Counted from the stretch's first letter, positions 8,954-20,113 are shown. The stretch is 64,000 nt of DNA from Rubrivivax sp. (GCA_030681795.1 JAUXRG010000108.1:119554-183553); one strand, 5' to 3'. The notes: generated from the sequence alone by a model not told the origin. A program made the numbers and translations.

Positions 8954-11623
8954 ATGACCTCCTTCGCCAAGGAAACAATTGCCGTCAGTCTCGAAGAAGA
9001 GATGCGGCGCTCCTACCTCGACTACGCGATGAGCGTGATCGTGGGTCGCGCCTTGCCCGACGCGCGAGACGGCCTCAAGCCGGTGCACCGGCGCGTGCTC
9101 TTCGCGATGCATGAGCTGAGCAACCACTGGAACCGGCCGTACAAGAAGAGTGCGCGCATCGTCGGCGACGTGATCGGCAAGTACCACCCGCACGGTGACA
9201 CCGCGGTCTACGACACCATCGTGCGCATGGCGCAGGACTTTTCGCTGCGCCACATGTTGGTGGACGGCCAGGGCAACTTCGGCAGCGTGGACGGCGACAA
9301 CGCCGCAGCCATGCGCTACACCGAGATCCGGCTGTCCAAGATCGCCCACGAAATGCTGGGCGACATCGACAAGGAGACGGTCGATTTCGCGCCCAACTAC
9401 GACGGCTCCGAGAAGGAGCCCACGGTACTGCCGACGCGGCTGCCCAACCTGCTCGTCAACGGCAGTGCCGGCATCGCCGTGGGCATGGCCACGAACATTC
9501 CGCCGCACAACCTCAACGAGGTCGTCGACGCCTGCCTGCACCTGCTGAAGAACCCCGAGGCGACCATCGACGAGCTGATGGAGATCGTCCCCGCGCCCGA
9601 CTTCCCCACCGCCGGAATCATCTATGGCCTGAACGGCGTGCGTGAAGGCTACCGCACCGGCCGCGGCAAGGTGCTGATGCGCGCCAAGTGCCATTTCGAG
9701 GACATCGACAAGGGCGCACGGCAGGCCATCATCGTCGACGAGATCCCTTACCAGGTGAACAAGAAGACGCTGCTCGAGCGCATCGCCGAACTCGTCCACG
9801 AGAAGAAGATCGACGGCATCAGCCACATCCAGGACGAGAGCGACAAGTCCGGCATGCGCGTGGTCATCGAGCTCAAGCGCGGCGAAGTGCCCGAGGTGGT
9901 GCTCAACAACCTGTACAAGCAGACGCAGCTGCAGGACACCTTCGGCATGAACATGGTGGCCCTGATCGACGGCCAGCCCAGGTTGTGCAACCTCAAGCAG
10001 CTGATCGAGGTCTTCCTCGACCACCGGCGCGAAGTCGTCACACGCCGCACGGTGTACGAGTTGAAGAAGGCGCGCGAACGCGGCCATGTGCTCGAAGGCC
10101 TGGCCGTGGCGCTGGCCAATATCGACGAGTTCATCGCGACCATCAAGAACTCGCCCACGCCGCCAGTGGCCAAGGCGGCGCTGATGGGCAAGGCCTGGGA
10201 TTCCTCGATGGTGCGCGAGATGCTCGCCCGGGCCGAAGAGAGCACGCAAGGCGGCCGCGCCGCCTACCGCCCCGAAGGTCTGCCCGGCAGCTACGGATTG
10301 CAGGCCGACGGCCTGTACCGCCTGAGCGACGACCAGGCCCAGGAAATCCTGCAGATGCGCCTGCAACGCCTGACCGGGCTGGAGCAGGACAAGATCATCG
10401 GCGAGTACCGCGAGGTGATGTCGCAGATCGCCGACCTGCTCGACATCCTCTCGCGCCCTGATCGCGTGAGCGCCATCATCGGCGGCGAGCTCGCCGATCT
10501 GAAGCAGGAGTTCGGCCAGACCAAGCTCGGCGCCAGGCGCAGCCTGATCGAGCGCAACGCGCTCGAGCTCGGCACCGAAGACCTGATCACGCCCACCGAC
10601 ATGGTGGTCACGCTCAGCCACACCGGCTACATCAAGAGCCAGCCGCTGGCCGAGTACCGCGCGCAACGCCGTGGCGGCCGCGGCAAGCAGGCCACGCAGA
10701 CCAAGGAAGATGACTGGATCGACCAGCTCTTCATCGCCAACACGCACGACTGGATCCTGTGCTTCAGCGACCGCGGCCGCGTGTACTGGGTCAAGGTCTG
10801 GGAAGTGCCGCAAGGCGGCCGCGCTTCTCGCGGCAGGCCCATCGTCAACATGTTCCCGCTGCAGCCCGGCGAGAAGGTCACCGTCGTGTTGCCGCTCACC
10901 GGCGACACGCGAACCTTCCCGCCCGACCACTACGTCTTCATGTCCACCGCGATGGGCACGGTGAAGAAGACCTCGCTGGACGAATTCAGCAACCCGCGCA
11001 AGGCCGGCATCATTGCGGTGGACCTGGACATGGGCGACCACCTCATCGGCGCGGCACTCACCGACGGCAAGCACGACGTGATGCTCTTCAGCGACGGCGG
11101 CAAGGCGGTGCGCTTCGACGAGGACGACGTCCGCCCCATGGGCCGCACGGCCCGCGGCGTGCGCGGCATGGCGCTGGACGACGGCCAGCACGTGATCGCC
11201 ATGCTCGTGGCCGAGCAGGACGAAACCCAGGGCGGCGGCCTGCAAGCCACACCCGTGAGCGTGCTGTGCGCCACCGAGAACGGTTTCGGCAAGCGCACCA
11301 GCATCGTCGAATACACGCGGCACGGGCGCGGCACCAAGGGCATGATCGCGATCCAGCAAAGCGAGCGCAACGGCCGCGTCGTGGCGGCCACGCTGGTGCG
11401 GCCGGCCGACGAGATCATGCTCATCACCGACAAGGGCGTGCTGGTACGCACCCGCGTCAGCGAGATCCGCGAACTGGGCCGCGCCACCCAGGGCGTCACG
11501 CTGATTGCCCTGGACAACGGCACCAAGCTCTCGGGCCTGCAGCGCATCGTCGAGAACGATGCGCCGGCCGACCCTGAAGAACCCGAAGACAGCGCCGGCG
11601 ACCCCGGCACGGAAGGATCCTGA
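8954..11623 (+). CDS. gyrA: DNA gyrase subunit A
   Basis: 889 aa. Breakage-reunion subunit of the A2B2 gyrase, which introduces negative supercoils. The catalytic Tyr122 is in [10 protein letters not shown]. The quinolone-determining region reads GDTAVYD, with Thr83 and Asp87 by E. coli numbering; Thr at 83 is the natural state in many non-enteric bacteria. The six-bladed C-terminal domain (about 530 onward) includes RRGGRGKQ, the GyrA box. I start at the ATG at 8954 ([16 protein letters not shown]); the frame is open further upstream but without family similarity. The TGA overlaps the ATG of the next gene by one base. Confidence 0.97.
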   Translation: MTSFAKETIAVSLEEEMRRSYLDYAMSVIVGRALPDARDGLKPVHRRVLFAMHELSNHWNRPYKKSARIVGDVIGKYHPHGDTAVYDTIVRMAQDFSLRHMLVDGQGNFGSVDGDNAAAMRYTEIRLSKIAHEMLGDIDKETVDFAPNYDGSEKEPTVLPTRLPNLLVNGSAGIAVGMATNIPPHNLNEVVDACLHLLKNPEATIDELMEIVPAPDFPTAGIIYGLNGVREGYRTGRGKVLMRAKCHFEDIDKGARQAIIVDEIPYQVNKKTLLERIAELVHEKKIDGISHIQDESDKSGMRVVIELKRGEVPEVVLNNLYKQTQLQDTFGMNMVALIDGQPRLCNLKQLIEVFLDHRREVVTRRTVYELKKARERGHVLEGLAVALANIDEFIATIKNSPTPPVAKAALMGKAWDSSMVREMLARAEESTQGGRAAYRPEGLPGSYGLQADGLYRLSDDQAQEILQMRLQRLTGLEQDKIIGEYREVMSQIADLLDILSRPDRVSAIIGGELADLKQEFGQTKLGARRSLIERNALELGTEDLITPTDMVVTLSHTGYIKSQPLAEYRAQRRGGRGKQATQTKEDDWIDQLFIANTHDWILCFSDRGRVYWVKVWEVPQGGRASRGRPIVNMFPLQPGEKVTVVLPLTGDTRTFPPDHYVFMSTAMGTVKKTSLDEFSNPRKAGIIAVDLDMGDHLIGAALTDGKHDVMLFSDGGKAVRFDEDDVRPMGRTARGVRGMALDDGQHVIAMLVAEQDETQGGGLQATPVSVLCATENGFGKRTSIVEYTRHGRGTKGMIAIQQSERNGRVVAATLVRPADEIMLITDKGVLVRTRVSEIRELGRATQGVTLIALDNGTKLSGLQRIVENDAPADPEEPEDSAGDPGTEGS

Positions 11624-12222
11624 TGTTGAAGGCTGCAGTTCTGGCGGTTGCACTGACCGCCGCCACGATGTCGATCGCCCAGACGGCCGACGCCAAGAAG
11701 GCGCTCGTCGCGAAGGTGCTGCAACTGCAGCAACCCGGCATCGAGAGCCTGGCGCGCACGCTGACCGAGCAGCCCGCCATGCAGCTGTTGCAGCAGGCCG
11801 GCCTGGCCCTGCAGCGCCTGCCCGCCGAGCGCCGCGAAACCCTGGGGCGCGAGATCGAGGCCGACGTGCGCAAGTACATGGAGGAGACCACGCCCATCGT
11901 GCGCGAACGCGCCGTCAAGCTCGCACCCACGACCATCGGCAAGCTCATCGACGAGCGCTTCACCGAGGAAGAGCTGCGCCAGATCGTCGCCCTGCTCGAA
12001 TCGCCGGTGAACCGCAAGTTCCAGGCGTTGGCGGGGGAAATGCAGCGCGCCATCGGCCAGCCGCTGGTGGCCGAGTCGCGTCCGGAGGTCGAAGTCAAGT
12101 TGCGCGCGCTCGAAGCTTCGGTGTCGCGCCGGCTGGCGCCGCCGCCCGCAAGCCCGGCCTCGGCCGCGCCCCGCGCGCCCGCCACCAAACCCTCCGCTTC
12201 GACCGCGAAGAAGCCGGCCTGA
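11623..12222 (+). CDS. DUF2059-type exported protein
   Basis: 199 aa. Begins with a signal peptide (hydrophobic 4-19, likely cleavage after SIAQ). The helical domain at about 40-165 contains RFTEEELRQIVALLESPVNRKFQ in two parts (ERFTEEELRQIVALLESP and VNRKFQALAG), the pattern of DUF2059 proteins. The C-terminal 30 residues are Ala/Pro/Lys-rich. The function is unknown; members are presumed periplasmic. The ATG shares its A with the gyrA stop, so it is translationally coupled to gyrA and probably lies in one operon with pheA, 16 bp downstream. A second protein of this type is encoded by cassette 1 of the integron at 61965. Confidence 0.8.
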   Translation: MLKAAVLAVALTAATMSIAQTADAKKALVAKVLQLQQPGIESLARTLTEQPAMQLLQQAGLALQRLPAERRETLGREIEADVRKYMEETTPIVRERAVKLAPTTIGKLIDERFTEEELRQIVALLESPVNRKFQALAGEMQRAIGQPLVAESRPEVEVKLRALEASVSRRLAPPPASPASAAPRAPATKPSASTAKKPA

Positions 12223-12238
12223 GCCAGGTCTTCCACGC

Positions 12239-13342
12239 ATGGCCGACTCGCCTGCCGTCGCCCCGGAGCTGCTGGCCCTGCGCCAGGACATCGACGCCGT
12301 CGACCGCGAACTGCTCGCGCTGCTGAATCGCCGCGCGGCGCTGGCGCTCGAAGTGGGCGAGATCAAGAAGCGGGAAGGCTCGGTGGTCTTCAGACCCGAG
12401 CGCGAGGCCCAGGTCATCGACGGGCTCAAGGCCAGCAACCCCGGCCCGCTGCAGGGCGCCAGCGTGGCGCCGATATGGCGCGAGATCATGTCGGCCTGCC
12501 GCGCACTGGAAACGCCCACCCGCGTGGCCTTTCTCGGCCCTGCCGGCACCTTCAGCGAGGAAGCCGCACTGGGGTTCTTCGGCTCGTCGATCGTGCGCGT
12601 ACCCTGCGCCAGCATCGACGAGGTGATGCATGCAGCCACCTCCGGCGCGGCCGACTTCGGTGTGGTGCCGGTGGAGAATTCCACCGAAGGCGTGGTGGCT
12701 CGCTCGCTGGACCTCTTCCTGACCACGCCGCTGTTCATCATCGGCGAGACCAGCCTGCTCGTGCGCCAGAACCTGCTGCGCAAGGACGACTCGCTGCAAG
12801 GCATCCGGGCCGTCTGCGCCCACCCGCAGTCCCTGGCCCAATGCCACCGCTGGCTCAGCCACCATCTGCCCGACGTCGAACGGCGGCCGGTGGCCAGCAA
12901 CGCCGAAGGCGCGCGGCTGGCGGGCACGGACGCCGGGCTGGCCGCCATCGCCGGCCAACGCGCCGCGGCGGAGTATGGCCTGCACGTGGTGGCACCGGCG
13001 ATCCAGGACGACCCGCACAACCGCACGCGCTTCGCCATCGTGACGCACCCGCAGCGCCACCCCACGCCCAAGGCGTCCGGCCACGACTGCACCAGCCTCG
13101 TGGTCTCGGTGACGAACCGGCCCGGCGCGGTGCACGACATGCTCGTACCGCTGAAGAATCACGGCGTCTCGATGAGCCGTTTCGAATCGCGTCCGGCGCG
13201 CTCGGGGCAGTGGGAGTACTACTTCTACATCGATATCCAGGGCCACCCCGACGAGCCCCGGGTGGACGCCGCGCTGAAGGCGCTGCGCGCGGCCTGCGCC
13301 TTCTTCAAGATCCTGGGCACCTATCCCATCGACGTGCACTGA
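12239..13342 (+). CDS. pheA: Chorismate mutase / prephenate dehydratase (P-protein)
   Basis: 367 aa bifunctional enzyme converting chorismate to prephenate and then to phenylpyruvate for phenylalanine. An AroQ-type mutase domain covers residues 1-90 (RQDIDAVDRELLALLNRR). The prephenate dehydratase domain begins FLGPAGTFSEEAA at about 98 and contains VVPVENSTEG and the catalytic TRF motif (NRTRFAIV). A C-terminal ACT domain has the phenylalanine-feedback motifs GAVHDML and ESRP. It is followed after two bases by tyrA, so the tyrosine and phenylalanine branches are made together. Confidence 0.96.
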   Translation: MADSPAVAPELLALRQDIDAVDRELLALLNRRAALALEVGEIKKREGSVVFRPEREAQVIDGLKASNPGPLQGASVAPIWREIMSACRALETPTRVAFLGPAGTFSEEAALGFFGSSIVRVPCASIDEVMHAATSGAADFGVVPVENSTEGVVARSLDLFLTTPLFIIGETSLLVRQNLLRKDDSLQGIRAVCAHPQSLAQCHRWLSHHLPDVERRPVASNAEGARLAGTDAGLAAIAGQRAAAEYGLHVVAPAIQDDPHNRTRFAIVTHPQRHPTPKASGHDCTSLVVSVTNRPGAVHDMLVPLKNHGVSMSRFESRPARSGQWEYYFYIDIQGHPDEPRVDAALKALRAACAFFKILGTYPIDVH

Positions 13343-13344
13343 CC

Positions 13345-14241
13345 ATGTTCAACCAGCTCGGCGTCATCGGGTGCGGATTGATGGGCGGCAGTTTCGCGCT
13401 GGCGCTCAAGCGCGCCGGCCTCGTCAAGCGCGTCATCGGCTACAGCAAATCGCCCTCCACCACCGAACGCGCGAAGAAGCAGGGCGTCATCGACGTGGTG
13501 GCCGAGTCGGCCTTGCTGGCGGTATCGGGCTCCGACATCGTGCTCATCGCCGTGCCTGTGGCGGCCACGGAGACTACCTTCAAGGCCATCCGCCACCTGG
13601 TCGAGCCCGGCGTGCTGGTGATGGACGTGGGGAGCACCAAACGCGACGTGGTCGATGCCGCGCGGCGCGTGCTGCGCGAGCGCGTCGGCTCGTTCGTGCC
13701 GGCCCACCCGATCGCGGGCAAGGAGGCCTCGGGCATCCGGCATGCCGACGCCACGCTGTACAGCGGCTGCCAGGTCATCATCACGCCGATTGCGCAGACC
13801 TCGCCGGAGCTCGTGCAGAAGGCCACCGACGTGTGGTCGGCCATAGGCGCGCAGGTGCTCAAGATGACGCCCGAGAACCACGACGCCGCATTTGCCGCCG
13901 TGAGCCACCTGCCGCACCTGTTGGCTTTCGCCTATTTCAGCGCCGTGGTCAACCAGCCGGCCGGGCGCGATTACCTCTCGCTGGCCGGCCCGGGCTTTCG
14001 CGACTTCACGCGCATCGCCGCCAGCAGCCCCGAGATCTGGCGCGACATCCTGGTCGCCAACCGCGAAGAGGTGCTCAAGCAGTCGCAGCGCTTCCGCCAG
14101 GCCCTGGACGCGCTGGAGCATGTCCTCTTTGAAGGCAACGGCGACGCGCTGGAAGGCCTCATCCGCGGCCCGGCCGAAGGCCGCGCCGCCTGGCAGATGG
14201 GTGCGCCACGCGTGCCCGGCGGCGGCGCCGCCAAGACCTGA
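13345..14241 (+). CDS. tyrA: Prephenate dehydrogenase
   Basis: 298 aa. NAD(P)-dependent oxidative decarboxylation of prephenate (or dehydrogenation of arogenate) toward tyrosine. The Rossmann motif [16 protein letters not shown] is at about residues 6-21. [23 protein letters not shown] and [15 protein letters not shown] are conserved TyrA segments. It has no fused chorismate mutase, unlike E. coli TyrA, which fits with pheA supplying the mutase. The ATG at 13345 follows the pheA stop directly; the much longer open frame to 12475 is antisense noise. The last ~20 residues are Gly/Ala/Pro-rich. Confidence 0.94.
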   Translation: MFNQLGVIGCGLMGGSFALALKRAGLVKRVIGYSKSPSTTERAKKQGVIDVVAESALLAVSGSDIVLIAVPVAATETTFKAIRHLVEPGVLVMDVGSTKRDVVDAARRVLRERVGSFVPAHPIAGKEASGIRHADATLYSGCQVIITPIAQTSPELVQKATDVWSAIGAQVLKMTPENHDAAFAAVSHLPHLLAFAYFSAVVNQPAGRDYLSLAGPGFRDFTRIAASSPEIWRDILVANREEVLKQSQRFRQALDALEHVLFEGNGDALEGLIRGPAEGRAAWQMGAPRVPGGGAAKT

Positions 14242-14269
14242 AACACCTTGCGGCAGCGACCGCGCACGC

Positions 14270-16345
14270 ATGTACGACATCCCCTTCCTCGACCTGCCTG
14301 CACTGAACGGCGCCAGCGGTACCGTGCGCCTGCCGGGCTCCAAGAGCATCTCCAACCGCGTGCTGCTGCTGGCCGGCCTGTCCGAAGGCACGACGGCCGT
14401 GCACGACCTGCTGGCCAGCGACGACACGCGCGTGATGCTGGCCGCGCTGGGCGCCCTGGGCTGCACGCTGCGGCATGAAGGCCCGGTGCTGCACCTCACC
14501 GGCATCGCAGGCCGGCTGGCCGTCCACGAGGCCGATCTCTTCCTCGGCAACGCCGGCACCGCCATGCGCCCGCTGGCCGCCGCGCTGGCTGTGCTGGCCG
14601 CCACCCAGGGCGGCAACTTCAAGCTGCAGGGCGTGCCGCGCATGCACGAGCGCCCCATCGGCGACCTCGTGGACGCGCTGCGCCCGCTGGGCTGCACCAT
14701 CGAAGACCTGGGCACACCGGGCTACCCGCCCCTGCGCCTGCGCGGCAGCGCCGGCTCACGGCTGGCCACGCAGCAGCCGATCCGCGTTCGGGGCGATGTC
14801 TCCAGCCAGTTCCTCACCGCATTGCTGATGGCCTTGCCCCTGGTCGCCGACGAGCACGACGTGGTGATCGAGGTGCTTGGCGAACTCATCTCCAAGCCCT
14901 ACATCGACATCACGCTGAACCTGCTGGCTCGGTTCGGCGTCGCCGTGCGGCGCGAAGGCTGGCAGCGCTTCACCATCGCGCAGGGCAGCCGCTACCGCAC
15001 GCCGGGGGTCATCCACGTCGAAGGCGACGCGTCTTCGGCTTCCTACTTCATCGCCCTGGGGGCCATCGCGGCGCAAGGCAGTGCCCCCTTGCGCATCGAA
15101 GGCGTGGGCAGCGATTCGATCCAGGGCGACATCCGTTTCGTCGAGGCCGCCCAGGCCATGGGTGCACAGGTGCGCGCCGGGCCGGGCTGGCTGGAAGTCC
15201 ACCGCGGCCGTTGGCCGCTGGCCGGCATCACGCTGGACTGCAACCACATCCCGGACGCGGCCATGACGCTGGCCGTGATGGCGCTGTTCGCCGACAGCCC
15301 GACGCTTCTCACCGGCATCGCCAGCTGGCGCGTCAAGGAAACCGACCGCATCGCCGCCATGGCCACCGAACTGCGCAAGGTGGGCGCCGCGGTCGTGGAA
15401 GGCAGCGACTTCATCGAGGTGGCACCACCCAAGCAGTGGCAGCCGGCCGTCGTCCGCACCTACGACGACCACCGCATGGCGATGTGCCTGTCGCTGGCGG
15501 CCTTCAACCCGCTGGCGGGCGCCATTCCAGGCCAGCCGATCCGCATCCTCGACCCGCGCTGCGTGGGCAAGACCTTCCCCGAGTATTTCGAGACCCTGCT
15601 CAGCGTGGCCACCGCGGCCCCGCAAGACCTGCCGGTGATCGCCATCGATGGCCCCACGGCTTCGGGCAAGGGCACGCTGGCCGCGGCGGTGGCGGCGGCC
15701 CTGGGATGGCATCTGCTCGACTCGGGCGCCTTGTACCGTGCCACCGGCCTGGCCGCGCAGTGGGACGGGATTGCGCCCGACGACGAGGCCGCCGTGGCGC
15801 GGCTGGCCAGCCAGCTCGAACTGCGCTTTGGCCAGGGCAGCGAGAGCGCCCGCACCTGGCTGCGCGGGCGCGATATCACCGACGAGTTGCGGCTGGAATC
15901 GACCGGCCTGCTGGCTTCGCGCGTCTCGGCACTCCCTGCCGTTCGCGCCGCCTTGCACGCCCTGCAACTGGCCTTTCGCAGGGCGCCCGGCCTGGTGGCC
16001 GACGGGCGCGACATGGGCACCGTCGTCTTCCCCGACGCGCCGCTCAAGGTATTCCTCACCGCCAGCCCCGCCCAGCGCGCGCTAAGGCGGCATAAGCAAT
16101 TGATTTCAAAAGGGATTCCCGCTAATATCGCCGATCTTCGCGCCGACCTCGAGGCGCGCGACGCAAGGGATAGAAACCGCAGCGTCGCGCCCCTGAAGCC
16201 GGCCGATGACGCGCTGCTGCTGGACAACTCGGATCTCTCCATCGAAGACTCGGTGGCCAAGGTGCTGGGTTGGTGGGAGCAGCGCAGGCCGTTCAACGCG
16301 CTCCCCCTCAGTGGCCGACAGGCCCCGGGCACGTTGAGTTCATAA
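14270..16345 (+). CDS. aroA-cmk: Fused EPSP synthase / cytidylate kinase
   Basis: One 691-aa frame joins two enzymes. Residues 1 to about 440 are 3-phosphoshikimate 1-carboxyvinyltransferase (AroA), with [10 protein letters not shown] at about 18-27, [10 protein letters not shown], and YDDHRMAM near the end of the domain; this is shikimate-pathway step six. From about 450, cytidylate kinase (Cmk) follows, with P-loop DGPTASGKG near 460, SGALYRA, and the LID region [12 protein letters not shown]. Normally these are adjacent separate genes; the fused form is known in parts of Burkholderiales. No stop or start-like gap lies between the domains. Start at the ATG at 14270, 28 bp past tyrA. rpsA follows after 73 bp. 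Confidence 0.95.
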   Translation: MYDIPFLDLPALNGASGTVRLPGSKSISNRVLLLAGLSEGTTAVHDLLASDDTRVMLAALGALGCTLRHEGPVLHLTGIAGRLAVHEADLFLGNAGTAMRPLAAALAVLAATQGGNFKLQGVPRMHERPIGDLVDALRPLGCTIEDLGTPGYPPLRLRGSAGSRLATQQPIRVRGDVSSQFLTALLMALPLVADEHDVVIEVLGELISKPYIDITLNLLARFGVAVRREGWQRFTIAQGSRYRTPGVIHVEGDASSASYFIALGAIAAQGSAPLRIEGVGSDSIQGDIRFVEAAQAMGAQVRAGPGWLEVHRGRWPLAGITLDCNHIPDAAMTLAVMALFADSPTLLTGIASWRVKETDRIAAMATELRKVGAAVVEGSDFIEVAPPKQWQPAVVRTYDDHRMAMCLSLAAFNPLAGAIPGQPIRILDPRCVGKTFPEYFETLLSVATAAPQDLPVIAIDGPTASGKGTLAAAVAAALGWHLLDSGALYRATGLAAQWDGIAPDDEAAVARLASQLELRFGQGSESARTWLRGRDITDELRLESTGLLASRVSALPAVRAALHALQLAFRRAPGLVADGRDMGTVVFPDAPLKVFLTASPAQRALRRHKQLISKGIPANIADLRADLEARDARDRNRSVAPLKPADDALLLDNSDLSIEDSVAKVLGWWEQRRPFNALPLSGRQAPGTLSS

Positions 16346-16418
16346 CCCCAACCCCGCGGCACCCGCCGCAAGCAAGCCCGGCACTGCAACCCACTCCTCC
16401 GGGCAACCCAGGAAATCC

Positions 16419-18137
16419 ATGTCTGTCACCACTACCGTCACCGCCCAGGGTGGCGCTGCCTCCTTTGCCGCTCTGTTCGAGGAATCCCTCAAGAGCAACG
16501 ACATGCGCGTCGGCGAGGTCATCTCCGCCGAAGTCGTGCGCATCGAGTTCAACCACGTCGTGGTGAACGCCGGCCTCAAGAGCGAAAGCTATGTGGCCAT
16601 CGAAGAATTCAAGAACGACCAGGGCGAGCTTGAAGTCCAGGTCGGCGATTTCGTCTCGGTGGCCATCGATGCCGTCGAGAACGGCTACGGCGACACCATC
16701 CTGTCGCGCGACAAGGCCAAGCGCCTGGCCTCGTGGATGTCGCTGGAAAACGCGCTGGAGTCCGGCGAGTTCGTCACCGGCACGGTGAGCGGCAAGGTCA
16801 AGGGTGGCCTGACGGTGCTCGTCAACGGCATCCGCGCCTTCCTGCCCGGCAGCCTGCTCGACACGCGCCCGGTCAAGGACATGACGCCCTACGAGGGCAA
16901 GACCATGGAGTTCAAGGTCATCAAGCTGGACCGCAAGCGCAACAACGTTGTGCTGAGCCGTCGTGCGGTGGTCGAGGCTTCGATGGGCGAAGAGCGCGCC
17001 AAGCTGCTGGAGACGCTGACCGAAGGCGCCATCGTCAACGGCGTGGTCAAGAACATCACCGAATACGGTGCCTTCGTGGACCTCGGCGGCATCGACGGCC
17101 TGCTGCATATCACCGATATGGCGTGGCGTCGCGTGCGTCACCCGAGCGAAGTGGTGACGGTCGGCCAGGAACTCACCGCCAAGGTGCTGAAGTTCGACGC
17201 CGAGAAGAATCGCGTCAGCCTGGGCTTGAAGCAGCTGGGCGACGACCCCTGGCACGGCGTGTCGCGCCGCTACCCCAACAGCACGCGGCTGTTCGGCAAG
17301 ATCACCAACATCGCCGACTACGGCGCGTTCGTCGAGATCGAGCCCGGCATTGAGGGCCTGGTCCACGTCTCCGAGATGGACTGGACCAACAAGAATGTCG
17401 CCCCCGCCAAGGTGGTGACGCTGGGCGAAGAGGTCGAGGTCATGGTGCTGGAGATCGACGAGGACAAGCGCCGCATCAGCCTGGGCATGAAGCAGTGCAA
17501 GGCCAACCCCTGGGAAGAATTCAGCGCCACCGTCAAGCGCGGCGACAAGGTCTCGGGTCCGGTCAAGAGCATCACCGACTTCGGCGTGTTCATCGGCCTG
17601 ACCGCCGGCATCGACGGCCTGGTGCACCTGTCCGACCTCTCCTGGCACGAGCCGGGCGAGAGCGCGGTGCGCAACTACAAGAAGGGCCAGGAAGTCGAAG
17701 CCCTGGTGCTGGCCATCGATGTCGAACGCGAGCGCATCAGCCTGGGCATCAAGCAGCTCGACGTCGACCCGTTCACCAGCTTCACCACGCTGAATGACCG
17801 CGGTGCACTCGTCAACGGCAAGGTCAAGAGCGTCGACGCGCGCGGCGCCGAGATCCAGCTCAACGACGACGTCACCGGCTACCTGCGCGCCAGCGAACTC
17901 AGCCGCGACCGGGTGGAAGACGCGCGCAACCTGCTCAAGGAAGGCGACGAAGTCTCGGTGATGGTGATCAATGTCGACCGCAAGCTGCGTTCGATCCAGC
18001 TCTCCATCAAGGCCAAGGACAACGCCGACGAGCAGCAGGCCATGCAGCGCCTGAGCCAGACCAGCGAGCGCGAAAACGCCGGCACGACGAGCCTGGGCGC
18101 CCTGCTGCGCGCCAAGCTCGACAACCGCAGCGAATAA
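16419..18137 (+). CDS. rpsA: 30S ribosomal protein S1
   Basis: 572 aa. Binds mRNA and the 30S subunit to start translation of structured or weak-SD messages. Six S1/OB-fold repeats are visible by their recurring GAFVDLG / GAFVEIE / GVFIGLT and R-x-SLG-x-KQ segments (SLGLKQ, SLGMKQ, SLGIKQ). The N-terminus ([12 protein letters not shown]) is short and Thr-rich before [10 protein letters not shown]. The order cmk-rpsA-ihfB is conserved widely in proteobacteria. Length is usual for the family. Confidence 0.97.
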   Translation: MSVTTTVTAQGGAASFAALFEESLKSNDMRVGEVISAEVVRIEFNHVVVNAGLKSESYVAIEEFKNDQGELEVQVGDFVSVAIDAVENGYGDTILSRDKAKRLASWMSLENALESGEFVTGTVSGKVKGGLTVLVNGIRAFLPGSLLDTRPVKDMTPYEGKTMEFKVIKLDRKRNNVVLSRRAVVEASMGEERAKLLETLTEGAIVNGVVKNITEYGAFVDLGGIDGLLHITDMAWRRVRHPSEVVTVGQELTAKVLKFDAEKNRVSLGLKQLGDDPWHGVSRRYPNSTRLFGKITNIADYGAFVEIEPGIEGLVHVSEMDWTNKNVAPAKVVTLGEEVEVMVLEIDEDKRRISLGMKQCKANPWEEFSATVKRGDKVSGPVKSITDFGVFIGLTAGIDGLVHLSDLSWHEPGESAVRNYKKGQEVEALVLAIDVERERISLGIKQLDVDPFTSFTTLNDRGALVNGKVKSVDARGAEIQLNDDVTGYLRASELSRDRVEDARNLLKEGDEVSVMVINVDRKLRSIQLSIKAKDNADEQQAMQRLSQTSERENAGTTSLGALLRAKLDNRSE

Positions 18138-18210
18138 GCGCCAGGCCACGCCGCCGGATCCCGCGACAAGCAGGGCCCGGCGGCATCGGCTGCAGCCTCA
18201 TCCCCACGCG

Positions 18211-18516
18211 ATGACCCGTTCCGATCTCGTCACCCGCCTGGCGGAGCGCTTTGCGCAGCTCACGCAGCGCGACACCGAGTTTGCGGTCAAGACCATCCTC
18301 GACGCGATGTCCGACGCCCTGGCGCGCGGCCACCGCATCGAGATCCGCGGCTTTGGCAGCTTCTCCATCAACCGCCGCCCGCCCCGCATGGGCCGCAACC
18401 CGCGCAGCGGCGAGCAGGTGGTGATCCCCGAAAAGCGGGTGCCCCACTTCAAGCCGGGCAAGGCCTTGCGCGAGGCCGTCGACGCCCAGGTGCCGGCCGG
18501 ACCGGACACGCCATAG
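18211..18516 (+). CDS. ihfB: Integration host factor subunit beta
   Basis: 101 aa DNA-bending protein of the HU/IHF family, forming a heterodimer with Ihf[15 protein letters not shown] and the helix-turn-helix precede the beta-arm with [22 protein letters not shown], of which GRNPRSGE carries the Pro that intercalates [13 protein letters not shown] ends the fold. The last dozen residues are extra. It sits in its usual place after rpsA, with a 73-bp gap. Confidence 0.96.
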   Translation: MTRSDLVTRLAERFAQLTQRDTEFAVKTILDAMSDALARGHRIEIRGFGSFSINRRPPRMGRNPRSGEQVVIPEKRVPHFKPGKALREAVDAQVPAGPDTP

Positions 18517-18551
18517 AGGCGGGCCTCCGCGGGCAAGCGGCGGCCGCACCC

Positions 18552-18560
18552 TAGAATCGA
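18552..18560 (+). promoter_or_regulatory. Putative -10 region just before lapA (TAGAATCGA)
   Basis: TAGAAT ends 10 bases before the lapA ATG at 18567, so a transcript from here would be almost leaderless. Identical nonamers precede gyrA and the alpha/beta hydrolase gene. No clear -35 seen. Confidence 0.45.
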
Positions 18561-18566
18561 AGGTGC

Positions 18567-18881
18567 ATGCGCCTCATCGTCTGGCTGTTCCGGGCCTTCA
18601 TCTTCTTCGCACTGTTCGCCTTCGCGCTGAACAACCAGCAGCTGGCCACCGTGCGCTGGTTCTTCGGCGTCGAGTGGCGTTCACCCCTGGTCATCATCGT
18701 GCTCGGCGCTTTTGCTGCCGGTTGTGCGATCGGCGTGCTGGCGATGGTGCCGGCCTGGTGGCACCACCGCCGCGCGGCCACTCGCCAAACTTCCAGACTC
18801 AGCGCACCGACGAGTTCGACGCCGGGTTCGGCCATGCCGTCCGAGTTCGGCCCCGAACACCCACCACGCGAAGGGCTCTAG
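18567..18881 (+). CDS. lapA: LapA-type inner membrane protein
   Basis: 104 aa. Two membrane segments (about 3-23 and 39-62) in the arrangement of the LapA family: LFRAFIFFALFAFALNNQQ, then TVRWFFG and a second helix. The cytoplasmic tail is Ser/Pro-rich. In E. coli, LapA works with LapB in lipopolysaccharide assembly and LpxC control. Its position immediately before lapB supports the name. No Shine-Dalgarno is evident; a putative -10 lies directly upstream. Confidence 0.85.
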   Translation: MRLIVWLFRAFIFFALFAFALNNQQLATVRWFFGVEWRSPLVIIVLGAFAAGCAIGVLAMVPAWWHHRRAATRQTSRLSAPTSSTPGSAMPSEFGPEHPPREGL

Positions 18882-18890
18882 AAATGTCAG

Positions 18891-18959
18891 CCCCTGGACA
18901 CCTGCGGTGTCGTCCCCCGGGGGGATCAGCCCTCTTGGGACGGCCCGGCGAGGGCTGAG
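18891..18959. repeat. GC-rich palindromic spacer element
   Basis: The gap between lapA and lapB holds a CCCCCGGGGGG palindrome followed by CGGCCCGGCGAGGG. It shares its plan with the elements after lapB and after fliN. Confidence 0.55.
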
Positions 18960-18961
18960 CG

Positions 18962-20113
18962 ATGGACTTCGACTTTCAGTGGCTGCTGGTCGGCCTGCCC
19001 GTGGCCTTCGCGCTGGGTTGGATGGCTTCGCGCTTCGACCTGCGCCAGCTCAAGCGCGACCGCGACGACTCGCCCCGCGCGTATTTCAAGGGCCTGAACC
19101 TGCTGCTCAACGAGCAGCATGACAAGGCCATCGACGCCTTCATCGAGGCCGTGCAGAACGACCCCGACACCACCGAGTTGCACTTCGCCCTGGGCAATCT
19201 GTTCCGCCGCCGCGGCGAGTTCGAGCGCGCCGTGCGCGTGCACCAACACCTGTTGGGGCGCTCGGACCTCAGGGCGGGCGACCGCGATCGGGCCCAGCGG
19301 GCACTCGCGCAGGATTTCATGAAGGCCGGCCTGTTCGACCGCGCCGAGACCGCGTGGAGCGCACTGGAGGGCACCCCCTTCGACGGCGAAGCCCGGCTCG
19401 CCCTGCTCTCGCTGTACGAGCGCTCGCGAGACTGGCCCCACGCCGCCGAGGTGGCGCGCCAGCTCGAGCGCAGCGGTGCCGGATCCTTCGCCTCGCGCAT
19501 CGCGCACTACGAGTGCGAGCTGGCCGAGGCCGCCGATGCACGAGGCCAGGGCGGCGAGGCCCAGGCCGCGCTGCGCCGCGCGCACGACGCCGCACCGCAG
19601 GCCGTGCGCCCGCTGCTGCTGGCCGGGCAGCGCCTGTTCAAGTCCGGCGATCACGCCGGCGCCATGCAGGCCTGGGACACGCTGCGCCAGCAGCACCCGG
19701 CGGCCTTCCTGCTGGTGGCCGACGACTACGCCAGCGCCGCCCAGGCCTGTGGCCGCAGCGCGCAGGCGCAAGAGGTCTTGGCGGCCGCACTCGTGGGCCT
19801 GCCGGCCGTGGAGCTGCTGCAGGCGCTGGACCGGCTCGAAGGCCCCGCGTCGACCCAACGCCTGCCGCGCCTGTTGGCCCACCTGAAGCAACAGCCCACA
19901 TTGACCGCGGCCCAGCTGCTCCTGGCCCTGCCGCCGCTGACGCTCACGCCGCAAGCCTGGACAGCGCTGGGCGAGGCCGTCGCGCGCAGCGCGCGGCCGC
20001 TGCAGCGCTACCGCTGCGCGGCCTGCGGCTTCGAGGCGCAGCACTACTTCTGGCAATGCCCCGGCTGCCTCAGCTGGGACAGCTACCCGCCGCAGCGCAT
20101 CGACGCGCTATAG
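18962..20113 (+). CDS. lapB: LapB (YciM), TPR protein of LPS assembly
   Basis: 383 aa. An N-terminal membrane anchor (about 4-22, ending FALGWMASRF) is followed by cytoplasmic tetratricopeptide repeats (YFKGLNLLLNEQHDKAIDAF, LHFALGNLFRRRGEFERAV) and a C-terminal rubredoxin-like zinc finger with CAACGF and CPGCLSW. In E. coli LapB presents LpxC to FtsH, matching LPS and phospholipid synthesis, and coordinates LPS assembly. The neighbours fit: lapA upstream and heptosyltransferase genes convergent downstream. Confidence 0.93.
   Translation: MDFDFQWLLVGLPVAFALGWMASRFDLRQLKRDRDDSPRAYFKGLNLLLNEQHDKAIDAFIEAVQNDPDTTELHFALGNLFRRRGEFERAVRVHQHLLGRSDLRAGDRDRAQRALAQDFMKAGLFDRAETAWSALEGTPFDGEARLALLSLYERSRDWPHAAEVARQLERSGAGSFASRIAHYECELAEAADARGQGGEAQAALRRAHDAAPQAVRPLLLAGQRLFKSGDHAGAMQAWDTLRQQHPAAFLLVADDYASAAQACGRSAQAQEVLAAALVGLPAVELLQALDRLEGPASTQRLPRLLAHLKQQPTLTAAQLLLALPPLTLTPQAWTALGEAVARSARPLQRYRCAACGFEAQHYFWQCPGCLSWDSYPPQRIDAL

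Noticed and set aside
8705..11653. 982-codon open frame on the minus strand
   Set aside because: Lies antisense to gyrA, rich in His/Ala/Arg/Val as expected from the mirrored codon bias of GC-rich genes, with no domain.
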